Shown: positions 1 through 8,754, counted from the stretch's first letter. The stretch: 42,477 nucleotides of DNA from Phyllobacteriaceae bacterium (GCA_012799265.1 JAAZLP010000238.1:1-42477); one strand, 5' to 3'. Translations and numbers: made by a program. Notes: generated by a model from the sequence alone, not told the origin.

Positions 1-81
1 ACCGAGCCTACCAGCTATCAGGCAGGCGATCTTGAGCCAGCTCAGTCAGCCGCCGCCGCCCAACTGTCCTCACTGTCGTAG
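1..81 (+). CDS. C-terminal end of an unidentified protein (partial)
   Basis: Frame 1 is open from the first base and ends with TAG at 79-81, giving 26 residues ending in an Ala-rich tail (SAAAAQLSSLS). The next gene starts only 3 bases later and in the same frame, so the two are either translationally coupled or are one longer reading frame split by an amber codon. Nothing in the short tail identifies a family. The call rests only on the open frame and the close spacing. Confidence 0.35.
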   Translation, partial: TEPTSYQAGDLEPAQSAAAAQLSSLS

Positions 82-84
82 GAA

Positions 85-747
85 GTGGCGAAGAATACTC
101 AGCAGACTTCTGCCAAAGTAGTGCTAGTCCTTGATGCGAAATTCCGGACACGTTGGCGCCCGCGAGAGCTCGACGGCGTTCTGCGCGATGTTGTCGACGG
201 CAGAGGGTATGGCCAAGCCGGTCGGCGAGTCTTCATCCTGCAGCCGGCGGGTCCGGTGGTCCAGGAACCGACGTCACCTCTGGGATGGGGACGCGATTGC
301 GACTATGGACAGAACCATCCTTCCAACCATAGCGAAGGGGCAGTCCGCATGTCTCCGCACCCGAGGGACTGGCACAATCTGCACCGGTTGGTCGCGATGG
401 AGCTGCAAGCAAGCTTTCCGACACCGCGACACCTCGATGGTGAAAACTGGCAGAGCGACAGCTTTTGCATCAGTTGCGGCCAACGCCACGAAGTAGCCGA
501 CGTCAGGCGTCACCTAACGCAGAGGGGTCGAGACTACTGGGACCTCACCTGTCACGATTGCGGCCTGACGACGCGGCGGACCCATTGCTTTTCCGGATGC
601 GGCACGCCCCTTTTCAAGAATGGGTTGATCCTGACCTATCATAGAACCATTGCAGACCAGCTGACTAACGTCGCCTGCCCATGTTGCGGTGAGTTCTTTG
701 ATCGTGACATCCACCAAGAGGACAACTACCGCGGCAGCTTTGGGTGA
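85..747 (+). CDS. Unrecognised cysteine-rich, possibly zinc-binding protein
   Basis: This is a 220-residue protein with a GTG start and an AGGAA sequence just upstream. I do not recognise the family. The C-terminal half carries paired cysteines spaced like zinc ribbons: C128/C131 (CISCG), C156/C159 (CHDCG), C168/C172 and C198/C200/C201 (CPCCG). The N-terminal 120 residues lack cysteine pairs and show no signal peptide or membrane segment. A structural zinc site and nucleic-acid binding are plausible but inferred. The gene lies on the 3' side of a tRNA-Met gene, in DNA that looks less GC-rich than the rest of the window, so it may belong to an integrated element. The reading frame continues without a gap from an upstream frame closed by TAG, so an N-terminal extension cannot be excluded. 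Confidence 0.6.
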   Translation: MAKNTQQTSAKVVLVLDAKFRTRWRPRELDGVLRDVVDGRGYGQAGRRVFILQPAGPVVQEPTSPLGWGRDCDYGQNHPSNHSEGAVRMSPHPRDWHNLHRLVAMELQASFPTPRHLDGENWQSDSFCISCGQRHEVADVRRHLTQRGRDYWDLTCHDCGLTTRRTHCFSGCGTPLFKNGLILTYHRTIADQLTNVACPCCGEFFDRDIHQEDNYRGSFG

Positions 748-778
748 CTAACAAAGCCCGCAGAACTTCGGCCCCTCT

Positions 779-798
779 TGCTTCCACAGTGCTTCCAC
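779..798. repeat. 9-bp direct repeat with 11-bp period
   Basis: TGCTTCCAC occurs at 779-787 and again at 790-798, separated by AG. It lies between the cysteine-rich gene and the 3' end of the tRNA-Met gene. An 11-bp period matches one helical turn and could be a recombinase or regulator arm site, but no integrase gene is visible here. Confidence 0.4.
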
Positions 799-814
799 GG
801 GCGGCGGAAACGCA

Positions 815-838
815 AACGCCGCCCCGGAGGGCGGCGTT
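815..838 (-). terminator. Likely terminator hairpin of tRNA-fMet
   Basis: A perfect 10-bp stem, AACGCCGCCC / GGGCGGCGTT, encloses the loop CGGA. It lies about 30 bases past the 3' end of the minus-strand tRNA. On the minus strand only a weak T-rich stretch (TGCGTTTCC) follows, so termination is likely but not certain. Confidence 0.5.
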
Positions 839-864
839 CAAGCGTTTGATAACGCGAAGGAATT

Positions 865-941
<77 letters not shown>

Positions 942-1148
942 TCAATCACTGCGCCGGGGCGCGGTGTGAGGGCTATATAGGGGGGTAAATCGCAGACCTC
1001 AACCCCTCTTCGACATCTGGTGACGCTTTTTTGACAGGCTGGGGAAAGATGGGGCGGCAATCATCGCCAAATGCCGCTCAAAGGCTTCCATGGAATGGGG
1101 AGCTGGTCTAGGTTCCGGCGCCTTCCAATCTCATCTCGGAACATCCTT

Positions 1149-2186
1149 ATGCAGATCAAAACCCTTGGCCGTACTGGAATCTCTGTGACCGACATCTGCC
1201 TCGGTACCATGACCTGGGGAAGTCAGAACACGGAAGCCGAGGGACACGATCAGATCGCCATGGCGCGCGATGCCGGGATCACTTTCATGGATACCGCCGA
1301 GCTCTATGCCGTGCCCGGCAGTGCGGAAAGGAGCGGGCGCACAGAAGAAATCATCGGCAACTGGTTTGCTGCACACGGTGATCGTGACAAGTGGGTGTTG
1401 GCGAGCAAGATTGCCGGGGGTGGCAATGCCCATATTCGCGGGGGGGCTCGACCCGATGCAGCCTCAGTGCGTTCGGCGCTGGAAATCAGCCTCAAGCGCC
1501 TCAAGACCGATTATGTCGATCTCTATCAGGTGCATTGGGCAGCCCGCGGCCACTACCATTTCGAGAACTACTGGTCTTACGCCCCGCACAAGCAAAACAC
1601 GGCTGATGTGCTGGCCAATATCACCGAAGTACTGGAAACGCTGGGGGATCTGGTCAAGGAAGGCAAGGTCCGGGCGATCGGGCTTTCCAACGAAACGACC
1701 TGGGGCATTGCCCAGTGGTTACGGATTGCCGACCAGATGGGCCTGCCGCGCGTGGCAACCGTGCAGAACGAATACAACCTCATCCGTCGCATGTTCGATC
1801 ATGATCTGGCTGAGCTCAGCCATCACGAAGATGTCGGATTGCTCGCCTATTCGCCGCTGGCTGGTGGTCTTCTCACCGGCAAATACCAGGACGGCGCGAC
1901 GCCCAAGGGGAGCCGCAAGGACTATCAGAAGGGGTTCTGGCGCCTTAACCCGCATTCAGAAGAAGCTGTCGCACGCTATCACGCGCTGGCAACCAAGCAT
2001 GGTCTCGACCCGATCCAGATGGCCATTGCGTTCTGCCGCAGCCGTCCCTTCATGGCCTCGACCATTATCGGGGCAACCAGCACGGCGCAGCTGCAGCAGG
2101 TGCTGGGGGCAATCGACCTCACGCTCTCGCCCGAAGTACTGGCGGATATTGATGCGATCCACCGCCTGCAGTCGCGCCCGATCTGA
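1149..2186 (+). CDS. Aldo/keto reductase, Tas-like
   Basis: This is a 345-residue NADPH-dependent aldo/keto reductase of the Tas branch. The start at 1149 (MQIKTLGRTG) is chosen because family similarity begins there; the 26 codons upstream in the open frame look non-coding. Typical elements are LGTMTWG near the N terminus, the catalytic Asp/Tyr region FMDTAELYAVP, the Lys segment VLASKIAG, the His in YQVHW, and the cofactor-binding C-terminal region including STIIGATS. The length agrees with E. coli Tas (346 residues). The physiological substrate cannot be read from the sequence. The gene stands alone between the tRNA and a DUF599 gene. Confidence 0.9.
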   Translation: MQIKTLGRTGISVTDICLGTMTWGSQNTEAEGHDQIAMARDAGITFMDTAELYAVPGSAERSGRTEEIIGNWFAAHGDRDKWVLASKIAGGGNAHIRGGARPDAASVRSALEISLKRLKTDYVDLYQVHWAARGHYHFENYWSYAPHKQNTADVLANITEVLETLGDLVKEGKVRAIGLSNETTWGIAQWLRIADQMGLPRVATVQNEYNLIRRMFDHDLAELSHHEDVGLLAYSPLAGGLLTGKYQDGATPKGSRKDYQKGFWRLNPHSEEAVARYHALATKHGLDPIQMAIAFCRSRPFMASTIIGATSTAQLQQVLGAIDLTLSPEVLADIDAIHRLQSRPI

Positions 2187-2270
2187 GCTGTGCATAGCCA
2201 GAGGAGGATTGTGAGCCAACGACGGTGGCATGTTATCTAATCGCCACTGAACCGAGCAGCGGAGACCGAA

Positions 2271-2969
2271 GTGACTACGACCCTGATCACCTCGATATTC
2301 CCGCTGCTCTGCTATTTTGCCTACAACATCATCGTACCGTTGATCGAAAAACGGCGGCCGTCGCTATCAGTGATCATGAACATGCAGCGCCGGCGCTGGG
2401 TGTCGAATGCCACGAGGCGTGAGACGCCCTTCGACGCTATTCTGTCGGGTAATATCATGGGGTCGGTCAGCTTTCTGGCGTCGACCTCAGTGCTGCTGGT
2501 GCTGGCGGTCTTTGCCGTCTTCGGACAATTGTCGGCGCTGATGGAGGCGCTGGACTCGCTCTCGCTCGACCGGACCTATTCTGTGCTGGATGTGCAGATC
2601 CATCTGGCGGTTATGCTGGCCATGTTTGTTCTGGCCTTTTTTGCCTTCACCCTGTCGCTGCGCCAGTTTAACCATTTCTGCATCATGCTCGGGGCGATCG
2701 AGCATGACCGGATCACGACCGACGAAGAGATTGACGCCATTACGCGCATGAATGCTCTTGGCGCCAAGAACTTCAACAGCGGCATCCGCGCCTATTATTT
2801 CTCGGTGGCGACGGTTGCCTGGTTCGTTGCCGAGTGGCTGGGGGTCGCGACATGCCTCATCACCATTTTGGTGCTGGCGCATCGCGAGTTCTTCTCCTCG
2901 GCGCACCGCACCGCTGCCTCCGCCGCCGTGATCGCGGCGCGGGCGCGCAAGGCCAAGACAGAAGGCTGA
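2271..2969 (+). CDS. DUF599 family integral membrane protein
   Basis: This is a 232-residue protein with a GTG start preceded by GGAGACC. It has four clear hydrophobic segments, at about residues 5-23, 65-88, 112-135 and 180-205. The motif PSLSVIMNMQRRRW after the first segment and the SLRQFNHF stretch after the third are what I associate with DUF599 (COG3821). The family has no assigned function. The C-terminal tail is short, basic and Ala-rich. The stop codon abuts the stop of convergent nadA with no bases between them. Confidence 0.8.
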   Translation: MTTTLITSIFPLLCYFAYNIIVPLIEKRRPSLSVIMNMQRRRWVSNATRRETPFDAILSGNIMGSVSFLASTSVLLVLAVFAVFGQLSALMEALDSLSLDRTYSVLDVQIHLAVMLAMFVLAFFAFTLSLRQFNHFCIMLGAIEHDRITTDEEIDAITRMNALGAKNFNSGIRAYYFSVATVAWFVAEWLGVATCLITILVLAHREFFSSAHRTAASAAVIAARARKAKTEG

Positions 2970-4037
2970 TCAGTCCTTCTTGCGACTGAGCTCGATCATG
3001 CGCTCCACCGCGAGGCGTGCGGGCGGGATAATCTCCTCTGGAATGATCACTTCCTCGCTCATGGTGTGAAGCGACCAGAGGACGTTTTCGAGATTGATCC
3101 GCTTCATATGCGGGCAGATGTTACAGCCCCGCAGGAAGTCGACGCCCGTGGTCTCGCTGGCCACATTGTCCGACATCGAGCACTCGGTGACCATGACAAC
3201 GCGCGGCGGCTTGTTGGTCTTGACCCAGTCGATCATGGCGGCAGTGGAGCCGGCGAAATCAACGGCATCGATGACTTCGGGCGGACATTCGGGATGCGCA
3301 ATGATCTTGGCCGTCGGATAGGCGTGGCGCAGCTCGGAAATGTCTTCCGCGGTGAAGGTTTCATGCACCTCGCAGGCGCCGGCCCAGGTGACGATCTTCT
3401 TATGGGTCTTCTTAGCCGTATTCGCCGCCAGATATTGATCGGGGATCATGATGACGGTGTCGCCTTCGACGCGATTGACGATGTCGAGCGCGTTTGAAGA
3501 GGTGCAGCAGACATCCGTCACCGCCTTCACGGCGGCTGACGTGTTCACATAGGTGACCACTGGGGCGCCGGGATATTTGGCGCGCATGGCCAGAACGTCT
3601 TCGGCGGTGATGGATTCGGACAGGGAGCAACCGGCCCGGCTGTCGGGAATGAGAACCGTCTTTTCCGGGTTCAGCAGCTTCGAGGTCTCGGCCATGAAGT
3701 GCACACCGCACTGGACGATGACCGACTGCTTTACCTTGGTGGCTTCAATGGCCAGTTGCAGGCTGTCGCCCACGACGTCGGCGACGCCGTGATAGATCTG
3801 AGGTGTCTGGTAATTATGCGCGAGGATGACGGCGTCGCGTTCCTGCTTGAGCCGATTGATCTGGAAAATCAGCGGGGCATAGAAGGGCCATTCGATCTCG
3901 GGGATCTTGTTACGGACGCGCTCAAACACCTTATCGGTGGCGCGTTCGACGGCCTTAGAGAAGCTAAGATCATAGCTATCGGCAAGAATGGCGCGCGCTT
4001 CGGCGAGCGGGGTGAGGGCGTTAATCTGCTGAACCAA
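2970..4037 (-). CDS. nadA: Quinolinate synthase A
   Basis: The enzyme condenses iminoaspartate with dihydroxyacetone phosphate to make quinolinate, the second step of de novo NAD synthesis. The 355-residue protein has the family landmarks [37 protein letters not shown] and RGCNICPHM. The probable [4Fe-4S] ligands are C110, C222 (AGACEVH) and C308. The start is TTG, supported by a strong GGAGG five bases upstream (GGAGGATTCC). Its partner nadB lies separately at 17605-19185 and nadC is not in the window. The gene converges on the DUF599 gene without a visible terminator. Confidence 0.96.
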   Translation of the reverse strand: MVQQINALTPLAEARAILADSYDLSFSKAVERATDKVFERVRNKIPEIEWPFYAPLIFQINRLKQERDAVILAHNYQTPQIYHGVADVVGDSLQLAIEATKVKQSVIVQCGVHFMAETSKLLNPEKTVLIPDSRAGCSLSESITAEDVLAMRAKYPGAPVVTYVNTSAAVKAVTDVCCTSSNALDIVNRVEGDTVIMIPDQYLAANTAKKTHKKIVTWAGACEVHETFTAEDISELRHAYPTAKIIAHPECPPEVIDAVDFAGSTAAMIDWVKTNKPPRVVMVTECSMSDNVASETTGVDFLRGCNICPHMKRINLENVLWSLHTMSEEVIIPEEIIPPARLAVERMIELSRKKD

Positions 4038-4164
4038 GGAATCCTCCCGCTGCGAACGAGGCGGAACCTAAGGATTTTTGACTTTGATTTCAATGAATCG
4101 CCTTGCGAGAATTGGCACAGCCGCCTAACCCTGCGTCAGATTGTTCCAGAGATAGGGTCGAACC

Positions 4165-4800
4165 ATGCCGCAGGACGCCAACGCCATCCGCTCCATTCTG
4201 TCGCTCGCTCCTGTGGTGCCGGTGATTGTGCTCGATGATGTCTCCAAGGCGCGGCCGCTGGCCGAGGCGCTGGTTGCCGGTGGCCTGCCTGTTCTGGAAG
4301 TGACCCTGCGCACGCCGAACGCGCTCAAAATTATCGAGGAAATGGGCAAGGTGACCGGCGCCATCGTGGGTTCGGGCACGGTGCGCAACGAAGCCCAGAT
4401 CAAGCAGTCCGTGGATAGTGGCTGTCAGTTCATGGTGTCGCCCGGCGCTGCGCCGCGCCTGCTCGATGCCGCTGAAGACGTGACCATTCCACTGTTGCCG
4501 GGCATTGGCACCCCGACCGAGGCCATGGCGGCCTCGGAACGTGGCTATTCCTTCCTCAAGTTCTTTCCCGCTGAGGCCATGGGCGGCGCACCGGTGCTCA
4601 AGGCTTTTGCCTCGCCGCTTTCGGACATCACCTTCTGCCCGACCGGCGGGATCGATATGGAAAAGGCAAAGACCTACCTCAAGCTTCCCAATGTCATCTG
4701 CGTTGGCGGCAGCTGGATCATGCCCAATGACGCGATCGAAAGCGGCGATTTCGCTCGGATCGAGACGCTTGCGCGTGAAGCCAGCGCGCTCCGGGGATAG
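4165..4800 (+). CDS. eda: 2-dehydro-3-deoxy-phosphogluconate (KDPG) aldolase
   Basis: The enzyme cleaves KDPG to pyruvate and glyceraldehyde 3-phosphate, the last Entner-Doudoroff step. It has 211 residues, the normal length. The general acid/base Glu is E45 in LEVTLRT, R49 follows, and the Schiff-base lysine is K132 in FLKFFPAE. The phosphate-binding GG is in PTGGID. It is the first gene of a tight run with modA (2-bp gap) and modB (overlap). The partner enzyme Edd is absent from the window. Some family members also act on 4-hydroxy-2-oxoglutarate. Confidence 0.95.
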   Translation: MPQDANAIRSILSLAPVVPVIVLDDVSKARPLAEALVAGGLPVLEVTLRTPNALKIIEEMGKVTGAIVGSGTVRNEAQIKQSVDSGCQFMVSPGAAPRLLDAAEDVTIPLLPGIGTPTEAMAASERGYSFLKFFPAEAMGGAPVLKAFASPLSDITFCPTGGIDMEKAKTYLKLPNVICVGGSWIMPNDAIESGDFARIETLAREASALRG

Positions 4801-4802
4801 GG

Positions 4803-5534
4803 GTGCGCCCGCTCGGGCCCAGTGTTCTTTCTGGCATGCTCGCAATGAGCCTGCCTGCAATGGCGGAGACGACGCATATCGCCGTCGCCGCCAATTTTAC
4901 CGCCGTGGCTGAAACGCTTGCCGAGCTTTTCGAGGCCGAGACCGGACATGAGGCGGTTCTAAGTTTTGGTTCTACCGGGCAGCTTTATGCCCAGATCACC
5001 CACGCGGCCCCGTTTGATGTTTTCCTGGCAGCGGACCTGTCGCGGCCAGAGCGGGCGATTGCCGACGGGTTTGCCGTTGAGGGCAGCTTATTCGTCTATG
5101 CCGAGGGACGGCTCGCGCTCTACGGGCCGGGGCGCGATCTCGGCGATGGCGTCGCTGCGCTGCGCAGTGATTTTTCCAGGCTTGCCATCGCAGATCCGGG
5201 GGCAGCGCCGTACGGACTGGCCGCAATGGAAACCTTGGCCGCGCTGGACCTGCTGGAAACCGTGACGCCCAGGCTCGTGCAAGGCGAAAACATCGCCCAG
5301 ACACTGCAGTTCGTCGAAAGCGGCAATGCTGAATTGGGGTTCGTTGCCGCGAGCCAGGTGCTCCGCAAGGGTGATCAGTGGCTCGTGCCGGCCACACTGC
5401 ATGGGCCGATTTCCCAAGGGGCTGTGCTGCTTGATGCGGGGGCGGACAACGCCGCGGCAATCGCCTTTCTTGATTTCCTCAGCACTGAAGCGGCGGTCGC
5501 CGTGATCGAGGCTGCGGGCTATTCGGTGCCGTGA
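4803..5534 (+). CDS. modA: Molybdate ABC transporter, periplasmic binding protein
   Basis: This is a 243-residue protein with a GTG start two bases after the eda stop. It has a short signal peptide ending at about residue 22 (LPAMA followed by ETTHI). Family features are the IAVAANF opening, SFGSTGQLYAQI, PFDVFLAAD, the DPGAAPYG segment and the C-terminal AIAFLDFL. ModA binds molybdate or tungstate in the periplasm. Tight spacing to eda and modB suggests one transcript, although a carbon-metabolism aldolase is an odd partner. The ATPase gene modC is missing from this stretch. Confidence 0.92.
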   Translation: MRPLGPSVLSGMLAMSLPAMAETTHIAVAANFTAVAETLAELFEAETGHEAVLSFGSTGQLYAQITHAAPFDVFLAADLSRPERAIADGFAVEGSLFVYAEGRLALYGPGRDLGDGVAALRSDFSRLAIADPGAAPYGLAAMETLAALDLLETVTPRLVQGENIAQTLQFVESGNAELGFVAASQVLRKGDQWLVPATLHGPISQGAVLLDAGADNAAAIAFLDFLSTEAAVAVIEAAGYSVP

Positions 5535-6214
5535 TGGAGGCTGGCGAACTTCTGTCTCCCGTCATTCTGACAATGGCGCTGGCGGGTTGCGTCACCTTAA
5601 TCCTGCTCATCATTTCGACGCCGATTGCGTGGTGGCTGGCGCATGGTAGAGGGAAGGGGCGGGAGGTCGTCGCTGCGCTGGTGACACTGCCCCTGGTCCT
5701 GCCGCCGACAGTGCTTGGATTTTACCTTCTCCTGGCCTTGGGGCCCTTTGGTCCCGGTGGGGCGCTGGCGGGGCTTTGGGGCGCCCGCACGCTGGCATTT
5801 TCCTTTGCCGGCCTGGTCATCGGCGGCGTGGTCGCCTCGCTCCCTTTCATGGTCCAGCCCCTGCGCAATGCCTTCGCGGCGATTGAGCCGGAGGTGCTTG
5901 AGGTTTCCGATACTCTGGGCGCGTCGCGCTGGCAGCGCTTTCTGCGTATTGCCCTGCCGCTGGCGCGCCCCGGCTATCTTGTGGGCGGGATCATGAGCTT
6001 TGCCCATACAATGGGGGAGTTCGGCGTTGTCCTGATGATCGGCGGCAATATTCCGGGTCAGACCAAAGTGCTTTCCATCGCCATTTACGACTTCGTCGAG
6101 CGGCTGGAATGGGACAAGGCCCATGTGCTGGCGGGCGGCATGGTTGTATTTGCCTTCGTCGTCATTCTGGCAACGCTGATGATCAATCGGGACCCGTCGC
6201 GCCCGCTCCGTTAG
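5534..6214 (+). CDS. modB: Molybdate ABC transporter permease
   Basis: This is a 226-residue inner-membrane permease with about five transmembrane helices. The ABC-permease coupling loop is clear (EVSDTLGASRWQRFLRIALP, followed by LARPG). TGATG joins the modA stop with this ATG; an overlapping GTG one codon earlier would add one residue. Family motifs include TLPLVLPPTVLGFYLL and MGEFGVVLMIGGN. The expected third gene, modC, does not follow. The next gene is an FMN dehydrogenase with its own promoter region, so the transporter must use an ATPase encoded elsewhere. Confidence 0.93.
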   Translation: MEAGELLSPVILTMALAGCVTLILLIISTPIAWWLAHGRGKGREVVAALVTLPLVLPPTVLGFYLLLALGPFGPGGALAGLWGARTLAFSFAGLVIGGVVASLPFMVQPLRNAFAAIEPEVLEVSDTLGASRWQRFLRIALPLARPGYLVGGIMSFAHTMGEFGVVLMIGGNIPGQTKVLSIAIYDFVERLEWDKAHVLAGGMVVFAFVVILATLMINRDPSRPLR

Positions 6215-6220
6215 CCTGTA

Positions 6221-6249
6221 TTGACCACTAACATGTTAGTTGCTAGGGC
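6221..6249 (+). promoter_or_regulatory. Operator (GntR-type palindrome) in the lldD-like promoter
   Basis: ACTAACATGTTAGT at 6227-6240 is a perfect 14-bp palindrome. The same core occurs at 20190-20205 and 21432-21443, both beside a GntR-family gene. Here it fills a 17-bp gap between TTGACC (6221-6226, a good -35) and TAGGGC (6244-6249, a weak -10). A repressor on this site would block RNA polymerase. The match is seen directly; the regulator assignment is inferred. Confidence 0.75.
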
Positions 6250-6275
6250 AAGCCTATATACGTTGGGGTACTTGA

Positions 6276-7457
6276 ATGTCTGCCATCGACAAGGTTCTGA
6301 CCGTTGACGAAATGATGCGTCTTGCGCGGCGTCGGGTCCCCAAGATGTTCTTCGAATATGCCGATAGCGGGTCCTATACGGAGGGGACCTATCGGGAAAA
6401 CGAGAGTGACTTTTCCAGGATCAAGCTCAACCAGAAGGTGGCGGTAAACCTGGAGGGGCGCAACCTCAAGGTCTCCATGCTGGGCAAGGAAATCACCATG
6501 CCCATCGCCATCGCCCCAGCGGCGACTGGCGGCATGCAGACCGCAGACGGTGAGATCAAGGCGGCCAAGGCGGCCGAGAAGTTCGGTATTCCCTTCACGC
6601 TCTCCACGATGAGCGTCTGCTCGATCGAGGATGTTGCCGAGAACACGACGGCGCCCTTCTGGTTTCAGCTCTATGTGATGCGCGACCGGGATTTCATCAA
6701 TCGCCTCATCGACCGCGCTAATGCGGCCAAGTGTTCGGCGCTGGTGCTGACCATGGATCTCCAGATCCTCGGGCAGCGGCACAAGGACATCAAGAACGGC
6801 CTCGCGACCCCGCCAAAATTCACACCTTATTCGATCTGGCAGATGATGCAGCATCCGATGTGGTGCGCGCGCATGCTGGGGACGAAACGGCACACATTCC
6901 GTAATATCGTGGGGCATGTAAGCGGTGATCACGATCTGGCGTCGCTTTCGGCCTGGACATCCAGCCAGTTCGATCCAACGCTCAACTGGAGCGACGTGCG
7001 CTGGGTCAAGGAGCGCTTTGGCGGACCGGTGATCGTCAAGGGTGTGCTTGATCCCGACGACGCGCAGGCGGCTATCGACAACGGCGCCGATGCCATTGTC
7101 GTCTCCAACCATGGGGGACGCCAGCTGGATGGCGCGCCGTCCACCATCCGCGTCCTGCCGGAGATTGTCGACCGTGTGGGCCAGAAAACCGAGGTCTATC
7201 TCGATAGCGGCATCCGCTCGGGACAGGATGTCCTCAAGGCGCTGGCCTATGGCGCAAAGTCCACCTTCATCGGTCGGCCCATGCTCTATGGTCTGGGAGC
7301 GGGCGGTGAGGCCGGGGTGACGCGCGTGCTCGAAATCCTGCGCAAGGAACTCGATACGACCATGGCGCTGTGCGGGGAGCGCGACATTCTCAATGTTGGC
7401 CTCCACAATATCTATTCCAACGATATCCCGCCCCGAAACGCGCCCAAGCGGGGCTAG
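6276..7457 (+). CDS. lldD: FMN-dependent L-lactate dehydrogenase / alpha-hydroxy acid oxidase
   Basis: This is a 393-residue FMN enzyme of the glycolate oxidase/lactate dehydrogenase family, which oxidises an L-2-hydroxy acid to the 2-oxo acid. Seen motifs are the N-terminal Tyr segment FFEYADSGSYTE, the FMN-binding PIAIAPAATGG, WFQLYV, TMDLQ, the Lys in IVKGVL, the catalytic His/Arg in SNHGGRQLDG and the phosphate site DSGIRSGQDV. L-lactate is the likeliest substrate by family resemblance, but mandelate- or glycolate-type substrates are possible. A palindromic operator shared with the GntR-FucU-FAH-UxaA cluster lies about 35 bases before the start, which links it to disposal of lactate from that pathway (inference). 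Its 3' end overlaps the convergent anti-sigma gene by 4 bp. Confidence 0.88.
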   Translation: MSAIDKVLTVDEMMRLARRRVPKMFFEYADSGSYTEGTYRENESDFSRIKLNQKVAVNLEGRNLKVSMLGKEITMPIAIAPAATGGMQTADGEIKAAKAAEKFGIPFTLSTMSVCSIEDVAENTTAPFWFQLYVMRDRDFINRLIDRANAAKCSALVLTMDLQILGQRHKDIKNGLATPPKFTPYSIWQMMQHPMWCARMLGTKRHTFRNIVGHVSGDHDLASLSAWTSSQFDPTLNWSDVRWVKERFGGPVIVKGVLDPDDAQAAIDNGADAIVVSNHGGRQLDGAPSTIRVLPEIVDRVGQKTEVYLDSGIRSGQDVLKALAYGAKSTFIGRPMLYGLGAGGEAGVTRVLEILRKELDTTMALCGERDILNVGLHNIYSNDIPPRNAPKRG

Positions 7458-8251
7458 AGCTCGCGATAGTTCTCGTGCGGCTCGACCGGATTGAGCTGGG
7501 AAAAGATGACGCTGGCCAGCGCTTCAAGCGCCTCGGGGGGCTGGTCGCTGACAATGGTGCAACTGATGGCTTCGTCTGACCAGTAGAGCGCGGTTTCCGC
7601 GCCCAACCGCACCATCTCGAATTCCGGCCCGTCGATGCCAGTCGCGGGAGTGACGTAAAGCGTCAGTCGCTCGCCGGACGCAGTCTCATACATCAGCTGG
7701 GCAGCGCGGCCGCCGGGCAAGGCCGGCGCGGGGAGCAGGCGCCCGCCGAGGAAGGTGAAGCCTTGGCCCGTGAGATCAGGCATGGCGAGGCGGGTGGAAA
7801 GACGGTCGGAGAGCCAAGTGGACAGGTGCTCGGTATCGTCGCTCGCGACCTCCACCGCATGGCGATTTTCCGCGACATAGACAGTGTGTGCGCTGACAGC
7901 ATCTGCGATGAGGCGATTGTAGAGCGCAGGCGCATCGGTGGGCCGCAATAGCCAACCGGCGGTAATGCCTATACCCAACAGAGCAACGATCATCGCAGCC
8001 TGTGCCATTGCCTGCCAACGACGGCGCTGCACCAAGAGTGCCAGGCGATGAGGATCGAGGCGGGCCGGCACGGGTGCATTGCCGATGGCCGGGTAGAGCG
8101 CGCGCATAGTGTCGGCCTGGCGCCGCATGGTGTCCAGTTCGCCGGCAGTTTCCGGATTGGTGGCAAGATGGGTCTCGACGTCAGCGCGAGCAGCGGGATC
8201 AAGCTGCTCGTCGAGATAGGCCATCAGGATGTCACGATTGATCGCACTCAT
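7454..8251 (-). CDS. Membrane-bound anti-sigma factor
   Basis: This is a 265-residue protein with an N-terminal anti-sigma domain (residues 1-75), one transmembrane helix at about 84-106 (MIVALLGIGITAGWLL) and a periplasmic C-terminal domain of 155 residues. ATGA overlap with the upstream sigma gene marks them as a pair. The zinc anti-sigma motif H-x3-C-x2-C is degenerate: H28 is kept, but the cysteine positions are N32 and T35, so it is probably zinc-free. By family, it holds its cognate ECF sigma factor at the membrane until a periplasmic signal arrives. The 3' end overlaps convergent lldD. Confidence 0.85.
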   Translation of the reverse strand: MSAINRDILMAYLDEQLDPAARADVETHLATNPETAGELDTMRRQADTMRALYPAIGNAPVPARLDPHRLALLVQRRRWQAMAQAAMIVALLGIGITAGWLLRPTDAPALYNRLIADAVSAHTVYVAENRHAVEVASDDTEHLSTWLSDRLSTRLAMPDLTGQGFTFLGGRLLPAPALPGGRAAQLMYETASGERLTLYVTPATGIDGPEFEMVRLGAETALYWSDEAISCTIVSDQPPEALEALASVIFSQLNPVEPHENYREL

Positions 8252-8754
8252 TTGACAGTCCTCAGGCGAGGCTCGTTTGTGGCGCCGGTCAGCTGGCGCA
8301 GGGTGGTGCGCGCGCGACCGAGGCGGCTCATGAGCGTACCCACCGGGATCTGCAGGATGTCGGCGGCTTCCTGATAGGCAAGGCCTTCCAGTGTCACGAG
8401 CAGCAGGGCCTCCTTTTGGTCAAGTGGCAGGGTTTCGATGTGGCGGGCAAGCTCGACCAGCGCCATGTGGCCAGGCTGAGGGGCGGGCGTGCCGAGATCG
8501 GCTATCGTATTCAGGTCTACGCGTTCGCCGCGGCGACGTTCGGCGCGGCGGGCATTGCGATGGAGGTTGGTGAGGATCGTGAAAAGCCAGGGCCGCAGCG
8601 GTCCTCGCGGGCGGAAAAGACTGCGCCGCGAGATGGCTCGCTCAAGACAATCCTGGACCAGATCATCGGCGTGGTCGAGATTGTGGGTGAGCGCGCGGGC
8701 GTAGCGGCGCAAGGCCGGTACGCAGGCTTCCATCTCGTCCAGAAAATCGACCAC
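8248..8754 (-). CDS. ECF-family RNA polymerase sigma factor
   Basis: This is a 168-residue group 4 sigma factor with only regions 2 and 4. Region 2 shows DHADDLVQDCLERA and RPWLFTILTNLHRN; region 4 shows LAYQEAADILQIPVGTLMSRLGRAR, a helix-turn-helix. The ORF opens with GTG; an ATG seven codons further in is an alternative. It sits between the secreted COG4315-type gene upstream (20-bp gap) and its anti-sigma gene downstream (ATGA overlap), so all three are probably one autoregulated operon. The inducing signal is unknown. Confidence 0.93.
   Translation of the reverse strand: MVDFLDEMEACVPALRRYARALTHNLDHADDLVQDCLERAISRRSLFRPRGPLRPWLFTILTNLHRNARRAERRRGERVDLNTIADLGTPAPQPGHMALVELARHIETLPLDQKEALLLVTLEGLAYQEAADILQIPVGTLMSRLGRARTTLRQLTGATNEPRLRTVK

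Noticed and set aside
6243-7406. 387-residue minus-strand ORF
   Set aside because: It is antisense to the FMN dehydrogenase gene, with no recognisable domain.
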